A stretch of 14,043 bases of DNA from Rhodobacterales bacterium UBA3080 (GCA_002366645.1 DFBM01000116.1:432-14474), one strand, 5' to 3'. Positions 6,756 through 14,043 are shown, numbered from the stretch's first letter. The notes: generated from the letters alone by a model not told the origin. Translations and numbers: made by a program.

Positions 6756-7964
6756 ATGAGACGCGTCGTCATTACCGGCCAAGGTGCCGTTAGCTCGCTT
6801 GGTATGAGTGCAACCGCCACGATGGAAGGTATGCGCGAAGGCCGTTGCGGCATTTCCGAACTTGTAATGCAGGATGTTGATCGCCTGTCGGTCAAAATTG
6901 GCGGGCAGATCAAAGGCTATAGTGGCGAGGATTTTTTCAGCCGTCAGGAATTGGTACTTTACGATAAGTTCACACAGTTTGCTTTGTTGGCCGCGAAAGA
7001 AGCGATGGCGCAAAGTGACTTGGAGCTTTCTGAAGAGCAAATGCTACGATCAGGTGTGATTTTGGGAACCGCCGGTGGTGGACTGCATACCCAGGACGAA
7101 AGCTATCGCACGGTATACGAGGCCGGTAAAAACCGGGTGCATCCTTTTGTGGTGCCGCGTTTGATGAATAATGCCGCGGCCAGCCATGTTTCAATGACCT
7201 ACAATCTGCAGGGTCCGTCTTACACTGTGGCAACAGCCTGCGCGTCATCAAATCATGCGATGGGGCAGGCGTTCCACATGATCCGTTCGGGCTCCACTGA
7301 CGTGATGTTGACTGGCGGCAGCGAAAGCATGTTGGTGTTCGGTGGCATCAAGGCGTGGGAAGGCTTGCGCGTTATGTCCAAGGAGGCTTGTCGGCCATTC
7401 TCGGCGACGCGTAACGGAATGGTGCAGGGCGAAGGCGCCGCTGTTTTTGTGTTTGAAGAATATGAACATGCCAAGGCGCGCGGCGCTGAAATTCTAGCCG
7501 AAGTCATTGGTTTCGCTATGACATCTGACGCATCCGATATCGTGACACCCAATCAGGATGGCGCTGCACGTGCAATCCGTGGCGCATTGCGTGACGCTGG
7601 TTTGAACGGCGACGAAGTTGGCTATATCAATGCCCATGGCACTGGCACGACCGCCAACGATAAAACCGAATGCGCGGCGGTTCGCGATGTCTTCGGCGCG
7701 CATGCTGACAATTTGATGATTTCTTCGACCAAATCCATGCATGGCCACCTGATCGGTGGCACGGGCGCTGTCGAGATGTTGGCCTGTGTTATGGCCTTAC
7801 GCGACGGTATTGTAGCCCCGACAATCGGTTACGAACAGCCGGATCCGGCCTGCGATTTGGACGTGGTTCCGAACACCGCGCGCGAGGCGAAGGTCAATGT
7901 AGCGTTGACCAACGCTTTCGCATTTGGTGGTTTGAACGCAGTTTTGGCACTGCGTTCAATTTAA
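6756..7964 (+). CDS. Beta-ketoacyl-ACP synthase, FabF/NodE-like
   Basis: Catalyses decarboxylative Claisen condensation of an acyl chain with malonyl-ACP to give 3-oxoacyl-ACP. The 402-residue protein has the complete KAS II-type triad: Cys162 in TACASSNHA, His294 in NAHGTGT and His329 in TKSMHGHLIGG (with Lys326). VQGEGAAVFVFE and the C-terminal NAFAFGGLNAVL are also as in FabF relatives. The residue before the conserved GH (His329 itself in SMHGH) and the nucleophile region differ from housekeeping FabF (SMTGH, TACATG), which points to a specialised NodE-like branch. The start follows the ACP stop by 6 bases with only a weak ribosome-binding site, suggesting translational coupling. No ketoreductase or dehydratase gene accompanies it. 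The chain length made and the destination of the product are not visible from sequence. Confidence 0.92.
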   Translation: MRRVVITGQGAVSSLGMSATATMEGMREGRCGISELVMQDVDRLSVKIGGQIKGYSGEDFFSRQELVLYDKFTQFALLAAKEAMAQSDLELSEEQMLRSGVILGTAGGGLHTQDESYRTVYEAGKNRVHPFVVPRLMNNAAASHVSMTYNLQGPSYTVATACASSNHAMGQAFHMIRSGSTDVMLTGGSESMLVFGGIKAWEGLRVMSKEACRPFSATRNGMVQGEGAAVFVFEEYEHAKARGAEILAEVIGFAMTSDASDIVTPNQDGAARAIRGALRDAGLNGDEVGYINAHGTGTTANDKTECAAVRDVFGAHADNLMISSTKSMHGHLIGGTGAVEMLACVMALRDGIVAPTIGYEQPDPACDLDVVPNTAREAKVNVALTNAFAFGGLNAVLALRSI

Positions 7965-7965
7965 C

Positions 7966-8511
7966 TTACTCAGACTGGTTTTCCAGCGCATCGAACGCAG
8001 CAGTGAATCCGCTTAGGGATGCAGAAATGCGCACTGGCTCCTGAGATTGCGCGATCGAGAACAGCGCGATGTTTACGGCCTCGCCCTCTTTCATGTTCTT
8101 CACCAAAAGATCGGTCAGACCGAACCGCGAGAAGCAACCGGGGCGGGTGCACCAGCTGAACGGGTATTGCGTTGGCTCCGCGTCGTCGACGCTGAAGATT
8201 ACACCGCGTGTTAGCAATGTACCAAGTGGTGCAACAATCGTAGCCCCAGCCACAGCTTCGCTACCTGCGGGCAGTTTGATAATGCTGAATTCGGCTACAG
8301 GTGTGCCTTCTTCGTTCAGCATAAGCTGGTAAAGGAAGCAGTTGTTGTTCGCTGTTGTGCAACGGATTTCCCAGTCGCCATGTGTTTCGCGCACGATTTC
8401 TTGTGGTTGTTCCGCCGACGTTACGCCGCCTACCGGAAACTCTGCGGCGTCTTGTGCCTGTGCTGAAAACCCTGCGAGGGCAAAAATGGCTGCTAGTTTT
8501 AGAATACGCAT
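7966..8511 (-). CDS. Secreted invasion-associated locus B (IalB) family protein
   Basis: A 181-residue protein with a clear Sec signal peptide (residues 1-19, ending AQA before Gln20). The mature domain matches the IalB family: a GDWEIRC start at 45-51 and four cysteines in two close pairs (51/58 and 121/126), probably two disulfides. Its RFGL stretch sits in the usual place. Bartonella IalB is linked to erythrocyte invasion, but the family is widespread in free-living alphaproteobacteria, where its periplasmic role is unknown; no virulence function should be inferred here. The stop codon lies one base from the convergent ketosynthase stop. An AGGA about 12 bases before the ATG is a rather distant ribosome-binding site. 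The nearest upstream gene on the same strand is tetR, 147 bases away, so it may have its own promoter. Confidence 0.85.
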   Translation of the reverse strand: MRILKLAAIFALAGFSAQAQDAAEFPVGGVTSAEQPQEIVRETHGDWEIRCTTANNNCFLYQLMLNEEGTPVAEFSIIKLPAGSEAVAGATIVAPLGTLLTRGVIFSVDDAEPTQYPFSWCTRPGCFSRFGLTDLLVKNMKEGEAVNIALFSIAQSQEPVRISASLSGFTAAFDALENQSE

Positions 8512-8658
8512 AAGGCTTGTTTTTCCTTTTGTTGCTCGAAATAATTATCGCGTTATTCGTGTCAGGAAGTCGGCGCCAAGTCAACCAACGCACGATTTAT
8601 ATAGGCAGATTATTGCGTGCGCAGACGACCTTACGAAGGAGGTGCTTCGGTTCATCGC
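8512..8658. other. Gap between tetR and the IalB gene
   Basis: This 147-base gap probably contains the IalB promoter. The only structure I see is CGAAG (8634-8638) and CTTCG (8645-8649) around GAGGTG. It lies 10 bases past the tetR stop but has no T-tract, so it is at best a weak terminator for tetR. No coding potential is convincing on either strand. Confidence 0.4.
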
Positions 8659-9234
8659 TTAATGATCGAAGACGGTTGGCAGTTGCAGTAATGCCTTGCC
8701 GATATATTCGGTGACCTCACCTTCATCCGCTTGTATCCAGTGTCCCATCGCGACCTGAATGGTGGTCGAAACCAGCGCCGCCATTAATGCTAGTTTTTCA
8801 CCGTCGTCTTCGTCTTTCAGACGGCGACCAAGAACAGAAGCGACTTTCAGTTTAAAATCTTGAAAAGCGCTTACTTTCAACATCATAAGCTTGGGGTGGG
8901 TGTGGGATATTTGAAAAAGTTTCCGAAGTTGCGAGCCGTCTTCCCCGAATTCGTACGCCAGCGGTAAAAGGAGCTCGGCGAGATCTTCAAGGATAGGGCC
9001 GGTGCCACACACGAACTTTTCTTCTGCCTCTGGCGCAAATTCCGGTTCCGGCGGCAGTAGTGCAGCTTCTTTATATGGGAAATAGTTGAAAAACGTGCGC
9101 GGGCTAATTCCGGCCTCTTCGCTTATCATTTCGGTCGTAACGCTCTCGAGTCCGTGCTCGAAAACCAAGTCAATCGCAGCGATGCGAATGGTATCGGCTG
9201 TTCGCAGCCTCCGACGTTCTCGCAAATTTGCCAT
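8659..9234 (-). CDS. TetR-family transcriptional regulator
   Basis: A 191-residue protein with an N-terminal TetR helix-turn-helix. The recognition region runs from VTTEMISEEAGIS to RTFFNYFPYKEA (about residues 32-57). A divergent all-helical C-terminal ligand/dimer domain ends in a long helix. The frame is open to an ATG at 9288, but I place the start at 9234 (MANLRERRR). The domain begins there, a purine-rich AGAAAGAG precedes it, and the earlier start would put the predicted promoter and operator inside the gene. It is transcribed away from the adaptor/permease pair it most likely represses. The divergent spacer carries palindromic half-sites expected of a TetR operator and probably mediates autorepression too. 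The inducer is unknown. Confidence 0.88.
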   Translation of the reverse strand: MANLRERRRLRTADTIRIAAIDLVFEHGLESVTTEMISEEAGISPRTFFNYFPYKEAALLPPEPEFAPEAEEKFVCGTGPILEDLAELLLPLAYEFGEDGSQLRKLFQISHTHPKLMMLKVSAFQDFKLKVASVLGRRLKDEDDGEKLALMAALVSTTIQVAMGHWIQADEGEVTEYIGKALLQLPTVFDH

Positions 9235-9255
9235 GATCTCTTTCTGAATTTGATA

Positions 9256-9289
9256 TTGCACATACTGCAAAGTTTGCATACAGAGCAAA
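9256..9289. promoter_or_regulatory. Candidate TetR operator: cluster of TTGCA/TGCAA half-sites
   Basis: A perfect 13-bp palindrome, TGCAAAGTTTGCA (9266-9278), is the centre of a denser pattern. TTGCA at 9256-9260 pairs with TGCAA at 9266-9270, and TTTGC at 9273-9277 pairs with GCAAA at 9285-9289. The cluster sits between tetR and the RND operon and overlaps the predicted tetR -10 box. This is the layout expected for an autoregulated divergent TetR repressor. The link to this regulator is inferred from position only. Confidence 0.55.
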
Positions 9290-9304
9290 TTTATAGGTTG
9301 TCAA
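9275..9304 (-). promoter_or_regulatory. Predicted tetR promoter
   Basis: On the minus strand a perfect TTGACA (9304-9299) is followed after 18 bases by TATGCA (9280-9275). Transcription would begin near 9268 and leave a leader of roughly 35 bases before the chosen tetR start. The -10 box overlaps the palindrome at 9266-9278. The -35 is strong, the -10 only moderate. Confidence 0.4.
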
Positions 9305-9402
9305 TAACTTTGGACGGTTCGGTTGAAGGGCCGGTTTCAAGTGATTACCTCTAGAATCGAATTGGCCGGGCAGGCTGGAAAAAACTTAGAACGGAACAAT
9401 TT

Positions 9403-10656
9403 ATGCGAGTTATGCGAGCATTTTCTTCCTACGGGATCGCAGCGGTACTAGTACTTTTAATAGCTGCCTGGTTTAGCACCGGACTGTTCATCGAAGGCGG
9501 CAATGGCCCGCACGGTGGTGAAACATCCGTCGTTTCTATGATCGAAGAAGATGGCGGGCCAATCACCGATGCGGTCGCCAAAACCGGAATTGCGCTGACA
9601 GTGCACCATGGAGAAGGTGTGGAGGATCCGGCCAATTCGATTGCCGAGAGAAACGCGCTGGCGTCCGAAGTTGAAGGCGAGTTGCGGGTCGTTCGGATTG
9701 AACGCTTCAACATACAGCCGATGAGTCTCGAAGTAACGTTGCGCGGTCACACTGAAGCCAAGAACACGTTAAGCGTGGTTGCGCAAACGACCGACATCGT
9801 TGAAGCGGTTTCAGTCGTCGAGGGCCAGAAAATTGCCAAGGGCGATCTGGTTTGCACACTGCAAAGCGGAACGCGGCAGGCGAGTATTGATCAGGCGAAT
9901 GCCGCGCTGGCGCAGGCAGAGGCGGGTTTGTCGAAAGCGAACCTGGATTTTGCCACAAATAGCGAATTGCTGGCAAAAGGTTTGGCCCCGGAAAACTCCG
10001 TCGAGGCTTACGCAGCAAACTTACGTACCGCGGAGGCAGCGCTTGCCGCCGCGAAAGTCGCATTGAACAACAGTGAAGACGCGCTCGAAAAGACTATCAT
10101 CAAGGCGGGGTTAAGCGGCGTCGTCCAAGGTCCGATTGTCGAGGCCGGTGCAATGTTGAACTTTGGCGGCACCTGCGCGAAGATCATCCAGCTCGATGCG
10201 ATGGTATTTGTCGGCGCAATCCCACAATCGCGGATAAGTTTCGCCAGATTGGGTATGCCTGCCGAAATCAAAACCATAAACGGCTTGATCGCTCAGGGCG
10301 AAGTCAGCTTTATTTCCGTCAGCTCTGATGTTTCCACCCGTACATTCAAGGTTGAAGTTGAATTTCCCAATCCGGATGGAAAAATTCTGGACGGTCTCAC
10401 GGCCGAGGCACTTGTAGATATGGGCAACATTCCGGCGCATCTGTTGCCTCAATCTGCGTTGACGCTAGACAGCGACGGGGTTCTAGGCGTTCAGACCGTC
10501 AAGGACGGGGCGGTGGCCTTTTATCCGATCGAGATACTTGGTGACACACGCGATGGCATGTGGGTCGCAGGATTGCCGCCGTTCGTTGATGTTATCATCT
10601 TGGGGCAGGAATATGTCACCGAAGGGCAAAAAGTCGACGCCCGATATGCGGAATAA
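9403..10656 (+). CDS. RND efflux periplasmic adaptor (membrane fusion protein)
   Basis: A 417-residue adaptor that should bridge the inner-membrane RND pump to an outer-membrane channel. An N-terminal membrane anchor (residues 10-30, no lipobox cysteine) is followed by an unusually long spacer of about 65-70 residues, rich in acidic residues and histidine. The adaptor core then begins near RIERF. The barrel-sandwich half-motifs are around 115-155 and 235-250, and a heptad-like, Ala-rich alpha hairpin lies at about 155-230. The beta-barrel and membrane-proximal domains follow to the end. GGAA at 9393-9396 supports the ATG at 9403. A 9-base tandem duplication (TTATGCGAG at 9401-9409 and 9410-9418) supplies a second in-frame ATG at 9412. 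The stop is 11 bases before the permease start. The substrate cannot be told from sequence. Confidence 0.9.
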   Translation: MRVMRAFSSYGIAAVLVLLIAAWFSTGLFIEGGNGPHGGETSVVSMIEEDGGPITDAVAKTGIALTVHHGEGVEDPANSIAERNALASEVEGELRVVRIERFNIQPMSLEVTLRGHTEAKNTLSVVAQTTDIVEAVSVVEGQKIAKGDLVCTLQSGTRQASIDQANAALAQAEAGLSKANLDFATNSELLAKGLAPENSVEAYAANLRTAEAALAAAKVALNNSEDALEKTIIKAGLSGVVQGPIVEAGAMLNFGGTCAKIIQLDAMVFVGAIPQSRISFARLGMPAEIKTINGLIAQGEVSFISVSSDVSTRTFKVEVEFPNPDGKILDGLTAEALVDMGNIPAHLLPQSALTLDSDGVLGVQTVKDGAVAFYPIEILGDTRDGMWVAGLPPFVDVIILGQEYVTEGQKVDARYAE

Positions 10657-10667
10657 GGTGCTGAATC

Positions 10668-13600
10668 ATGGTTGATTTTATCGAACGAATTCTGCGTATG
10701 CCTCGTGTGGTGATGACCTTGATGGTCCTGCTGCTCGGGGCTGGTGCGGCGTCTTATATATCGTTGCCTAAAGAAAGCTTTCCTGTCGTCGATATTCCGT
10801 TTTTCTTTGTCACAGTAGACCAACAAGGCATTTCTGCAAGGGATGCGGAGCGCTTGTTGGCGAAGCCGATCGAGGACCGTTTGATCGAAATTGACGGGCT
10901 CGATACGTTGACATCGACTTCGACGGCCGGTCGCGCCACCATTTTTATGCAATTCAGCGTTAACACAGCCAAAGACGACGCGCTGGTCGATATCCGCGCG
11001 GAAATGGACGGGGTAGCTAACGAATTGCCTGCCGGCGCGGACGAGCCGAGAATAATCGAAAGCTCCATCGCGGACATGCCGGTTTTATCCGTGGCTGTTT
11101 ATGGCGATGTGCCGGAGCGGATGCTGACCCTTCACGTCAACGCTTTGAAAGAAGAGCTTGAAGCCATTGCCGACGTGCAGGAAGTCAGCATTTCGGGTAA
11201 ACGCGAAGAAGTGTTGGAAGTGCAGATGGATATGCTGCATCTCGAAGCTTATGACATCACCGCCGGGCAGCTGTTTGATGCCTTGGCCAGAAACAACATC
11301 ATGATTGCCGGTGGTACGTTGGATAGCGGGCAGGGGTCCTTTAATGTCGATGTGCCCGGCCTGATTTCCTCGGCTGCAGATGTTTACAGTCTGCCGCTGA
11401 AAACCGTTGGCGATACAATCGTGACTTTTGGCGATGTTGCGACGATCACCCGGACCTTCAAGGATGCAACCGAATACGCATATGTTAACGGCTCGCCCGC
11501 GATGACACTGGCGATCACAAAGAACATCGGCACCAATATCATCGAGGTTTCCGATCAAGTTCGCAGCACTACCGATGGTTTCGCCGCTGACTGGCCCGCT
11601 GGCGTCGAGTACAGCTTCTTGCTGGATCAATCCGTTGGCACCAAAAACCTATTCAAGTCGCTTGAGGCAGCGGTTCTGACGGCCGTTGCACTTGTTTTGA
11701 TTATGACCATCGCCACACTTGGTGTTCGTCCCGCGATTATGATTGGTATGTCGATTCCTATCTCTTTCATGATGGCGTTTCTGGTTCTGCAGATGCTCGA
11801 CATGACGATCAACATGATGGTTATGTTCGGTTTGGTTATAGCCGTGGGCGTGCTGGTTGACGACCCGATCGTGGTCGTCGAATACGCAGAACGGAAATTA
11901 TCCGAAGGCGTGTCGCGCAAAAAGGCCTTCATTCTCGCCGCCCGCAAAATGTTTGTCCCTGTGGTTTCCGCCACAGCAACAACGCTGGGCGCGTTTGTGC
12001 CACTGCTGTTCTGGCCGGGCATCATCGGCAAATTTATGAGCTACCTGCCGATCGTCGTTATCGTTGTTATGGTAGCGTCGCTTATATCCGCTCTGATTTT
12101 TATGCCCGTAATCGGCTCGTTCATCGCAAAGCATGAAATGGACGAGGACGAAAAGGCCGCTGCGGATATCGTGATGTATCCCGACAAGTTCGACATGAAG
12201 AAAATCCGCGGGATATCCGGCGTTTACGTGCGCGGCATGTCACATCTGATCCGTCATCCTCTGATAACGCTTACTGTCGGCTTTGGCATCGTCGGCGCGA
12301 TTTTCGTCACCTTTGCCCAAAATCCCACAGGCGTGGTGGCTTTTCCGCTGGGCGAGCCTGAATACGGCACGGTTTCAGTTGTTGCACGGGGCAACTATTC
12401 CCCAACCGAAATTCGGGACTACCTGATCGAAGTACAGGACGAAATCCTGCAAGTGGCAGGCATTCAAGATGCTATTATGGGCTTTGGTGGGGGTCAAAGT
12501 TCGCCCCCCGATACAATCGGTAACATCCAACTCCAGCTGCAACCGTGGGAAAAACGGGTGGAAGCCGAGGATATATTCGCCGAAATTCGTGAACGCGTAA
12601 GCGACATTTCCGGTCTGGAGGTCCAGATTGCCGCAGCCGAGAATGGCCCGCCGGCAGGTAAGAATATTAACCTCCGGATCGTTGGATCGAATTATGACGA
12701 CATTCTCCCGGTAGTTTCTAAAGTGCGTGACTACATTGAAAATGACCTTGGTAATACCATCGAAGTCGAAGACGGACTCCCGTCGCCCGGTATCGACTGG
12801 ACGCTAGAAATAGACCGTTCTGCGGCGGCTGTTTATAACCTGAGTATCCGTGATTTGGGTCCATACGTGCAGCTGGTGACGGGCGGCGTCAAACTAGGTT
12901 CCTATCTGCCAAGCGATTCCTCAGATGAACTAGATATTCTGGCGCGCCTTCCGGCCGATCAACGCAGTTTCGATTCCCTTGATTCCTTACGTATTGTAAC
13001 ACCACAAGGGCTGGTACCGGTGTCCAACTTTGTGACGCGCGTCGCCGTTCCTAAAGTTGGAAACATCACGCGGCAGGACGGGTTCTACTCCATTTCCGTT
13101 GCGGCAAACCTTGAGGCGGGAATTCCGACTGCCGATAAAGTCACCATGTTACAGGAATGGCAGGAATCGCAGGAGTGGCCCGACAGCATAACCTTCGAGT
13201 ACGGTGGCGCCGCTGAGCAAACCAATGAGACCAACGCCTTTATGATCAAAGCGCTAAGTGCTGCCATGTTCCTGATTTTCCTTATTCTTTTGCTTGAGTA
13301 CAACAGCTTCTATCAGGTGTTTGTGACGCTCTCGACGGTCGTTATGTCAACGGCGGGCGTGTTGCTCGGTATGCTGATCACGGGCATGACGTTCTCGGCG
13401 ATTATGACAGGTTTGGGGATTGTAGCTTTGGCAGGGATCGTGGTGAAAAACGGTATCGTGCTTATTGATACCTATAACCATTACAACCGCGAACAAATGG
13501 TCGAACCGACCACCGCGATGCTTTTGACCATTGGTCAGCGTATTCGTCCGGTGCTGTTGACCGCAATCGTGACGGCACTTGGGGTGATCCCGATGGCGTT

Positions 13601-13904
13601 AAACATCGAACTCGACTTCGTTCGCCGCGAGATTGTTGCGAGCGGGCTTGCCGGTGCGTTCTTTGTGCATCTTTCCGCGGCACTTGTTTCTGGCTTGCTA
13701 TTCTCCACCGTCCTGACTTTGGTGATGGTGCCGGTTATGATCACAGCGCCGTCGATATTGAAGGCTCAAATGCAGGCATTTGGCCGACGTATTAAGTCCG
13801 CGTTCAAGCGTTCAACGAAAGACAAGGGCGAGCCAGATAGTGTTCCAGCCGCGACGGATTTATCGACACCGGTTCCGGCCAACATAAATGCCGTAGCTGA
13901 GTAG
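10668..13904 (+). CDS. RND-family efflux permease (HAE1/AcrB-like)
   Basis: A proton-driven inner-membrane exporter of 1078 residues, with the twelve-helix, two-porter-loop layout of AcrB-type pumps. TM1 is at about 10-30, the first large periplasmic loop runs to about 330, and TM2-TM4 lie at about 333-402. TM7 is at about 530-549, with the second periplasmic loop after it. The proton-relay aspartates are present in TM4 (GVLVDDPIVVVE, Asp398-Asp399) and the partner lysine in TM10 (VVKNGI, Lys927), so the pump looks functional. The last 45 or so residues are a charged, Pro/Ala-rich cytoplasmic tail. AAGGTG at 10655-10660 precedes the ATG and overlaps the adaptor stop, indicating one operon. 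No outer-membrane factor follows. It is probably derepressed when the divergent TetR binds its ligand. Drug or solvent export is the usual role, but the substrate is unknown. Confidence 0.95.
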   Translation: MVDFIERILRMPRVVMTLMVLLLGAGAASYISLPKESFPVVDIPFFFVTVDQQGISARDAERLLAKPIEDRLIEIDGLDTLTSTSTAGRATIFMQFSVNTAKDDALVDIRAEMDGVANELPAGADEPRIIESSIADMPVLSVAVYGDVPERMLTLHVNALKEELEAIADVQEVSISGKREEVLEVQMDMLHLEAYDITAGQLFDALARNNIMIAGGTLDSGQGSFNVDVPGLISSAADVYSLPLKTVGDTIVTFGDVATITRTFKDATEYAYVNGSPAMTLAITKNIGTNIIEVSDQVRSTTDGFAADWPAGVEYSFLLDQSVGTKNLFKSLEAAVLTAVALVLIMTIATLGVRPAIMIGMSIPISFMMAFLVLQMLDMTINMMVMFGLVIAVGVLVDDPIVVVEYAERKLSEGVSRKKAFILAARKMFVPVVSATATTLGAFVPLLFWPGIIGKFMSYLPIVVIVVMVASLISALIFMPVIGSFIAKHEMDEDEKAAADIVMYPDKFDMKKIRGISGVYVRGMSHLIRHPLITLTVGFGIVGAIFVTFAQNPTGVVAFPLGEPEYGTVSVVARGNYSPTEIRDYLIEVQDEILQVAGIQDAIMGFGGGQSSPPDTIGNIQLQLQPWEKRVEAEDIFAEIRERVSDISGLEVQIAAAENGPPAGKNINLRIVGSNYDDILPVVSKVRDYIENDLGNTIEVEDGLPSPGIDWTLEIDRSAAAVYNLSIRDLGPYVQLVTGGVKLGSYLPSDSSDELDILARLPADQRSFDSLDSLRIVTPQGLVPVSNFVTRVAVPKVGNITRQDGFYSISVAANLEAGIPTADKVTMLQEWQESQEWPDSITFEYGGAAEQTNETNAFMIKALSAAMFLIFLILLLEYNSFYQVFVTLSTVVMSTAGVLLGMLITGMTFSAIMTGLGIVALAGIVVKNGIVLIDTYNHYNREQMVEPTTAMLLTIGQRIRPVLLTAIVTALGVIPMALNIELDFVRREIVASGLAGAFFVHLSAALVSGLLFSTVLTLVMVPVMITAPSILKAQMQAFGRRIKSAFKRSTKDKGEPDSVPAATDLSTPVPANINAVAE

Positions 13905-14043
13905 TATCCAGACGATCGTGTGCAGCCTATCGGGATTCTGAAGTATAAAAGCATCCGAGTTGACCGGCGTAGATCCAAGTCGGTTCAAAGCATGATGGGT
14001 TTGGTAAAAATGGCTCCGGCGGTACTTTTGAAGTGGTCCGGTA
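13905..14043. other. Non-coding 3' flank of the RND operon
   Basis: No convincing intrinsic terminator follows the permease stop. A plus-strand frame starting at ATG 13992 or 13995 runs open to the window edge, but it has only 17 or so codons and no good ribosome-binding site. Whether it begins a gene cannot be decided here. Confidence 0.4.

Noticed and set aside
8636..8644. AAGGAGGTG, a perfect Shine-Dalgarno-like sequence on the plus strand
   Set aside because: The next ATG in range leads to no meaningful plus-strand gene; the region is the tetR 3' flank, and the match is partly the loop of a small inverted repeat.
8342..8662. 106-codon plus-strand open frame opposite the IalB start
   Set aside because: It lies mostly antisense to the IalB gene and crosses its promoter gap; no family resemblance.
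11085..11630. 181-codon minus-strand open frame inside the RND permease
   Set aside because: It is a shadow of a well-conserved permease frame; no recognisable domain, odd composition and no ribosome-binding site. The same holds for the long minus-strand frames at 1214-1804 and 1875-2432.
13992..14043. Possible start of a plus-strand gene running off the right edge
   Set aside because: Only about 17 codons are visible, with no clear ribosome-binding site or recognisable motif.
1..14043. CRISPR array, insertion sequence, prophage, tRNA or defence system
   Set aside because: I read for spaced repeats, transposase motifs, cloverleaf-like segments and defence domains and found none; all large frames are accounted for by envelope, proline and efflux genes.

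Overview
The window reads as a chromosomal segment of an alphaproteobacterium, most likely Rhodobacterales, of moderate GC (little above 50 percent by eye). Support: an obg-proB-proA run, an LpxD/ACP/ketosynthase trio beside a Tat-exported M15-type peptidase and an L,D-transpeptidase, and an IalB-family protein. Genus cannot be fixed from sequence alone. No insertion sequence, CRISPR array, tRNA, rRNA or phage gene was seen; this looks like core or near-core DNA.

Layout. (1) 1-2690, plus strand: the 3' end of obg (ribosome-assembly GTPase), then proB and proA, the first two steps of proline synthesis, with overlapping or abutting ends. They close at a hairpin shared with the convergent gene downstream. 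(2) 2743-7964, cell-envelope block: a Tat-exported DUF882/M15 peptidase (MepK/YcbK type) on the minus strand diverges from a YcbB/LdtD-type L,D-transpeptidase. The 334-bp gap between them carries a perfect 19-bp tandem repeat. After the transpeptidase, closely spaced on the same strand, come an LpxD-type N-acyltransferase, a dedicated acyl carrier protein and a FabF/NodE-like ketosynthase. (3) 7966-8511, minus strand: a secreted IalB-family protein ending one base from the ketosynthase stop. (4) 8659-13904: a TetR regulator divergent from a two-gene RND efflux operon (membrane-anchored adaptor and 1078-residue permease). The divergent control region has a near-consensus -35 for tetR and a cluster of TTGCA/TGCAA half-sites that could be the TetR operator. 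No outer-membrane factor is present. The last 139 bp hold no gene I can support.

How the genes may work together. The peptidase and transpeptidase are predicted to cut and to make 3-3 peptidoglycan cross-links. The LpxD-ACP-KAS trio suggests a private supply line of an acyl chain for N-acylation of lipid A or a related saccharide. A KAS releases 3-oxoacyl-ACP and no reductase gene accompanies it, so direct transfer of a 3-oxoacyl group by this LpxD is a testable idea, since some Rhodobacter lipid A carries amide-linked 3-oxotetradecanoate. This is the most interesting hypothesis here, but it is inference.
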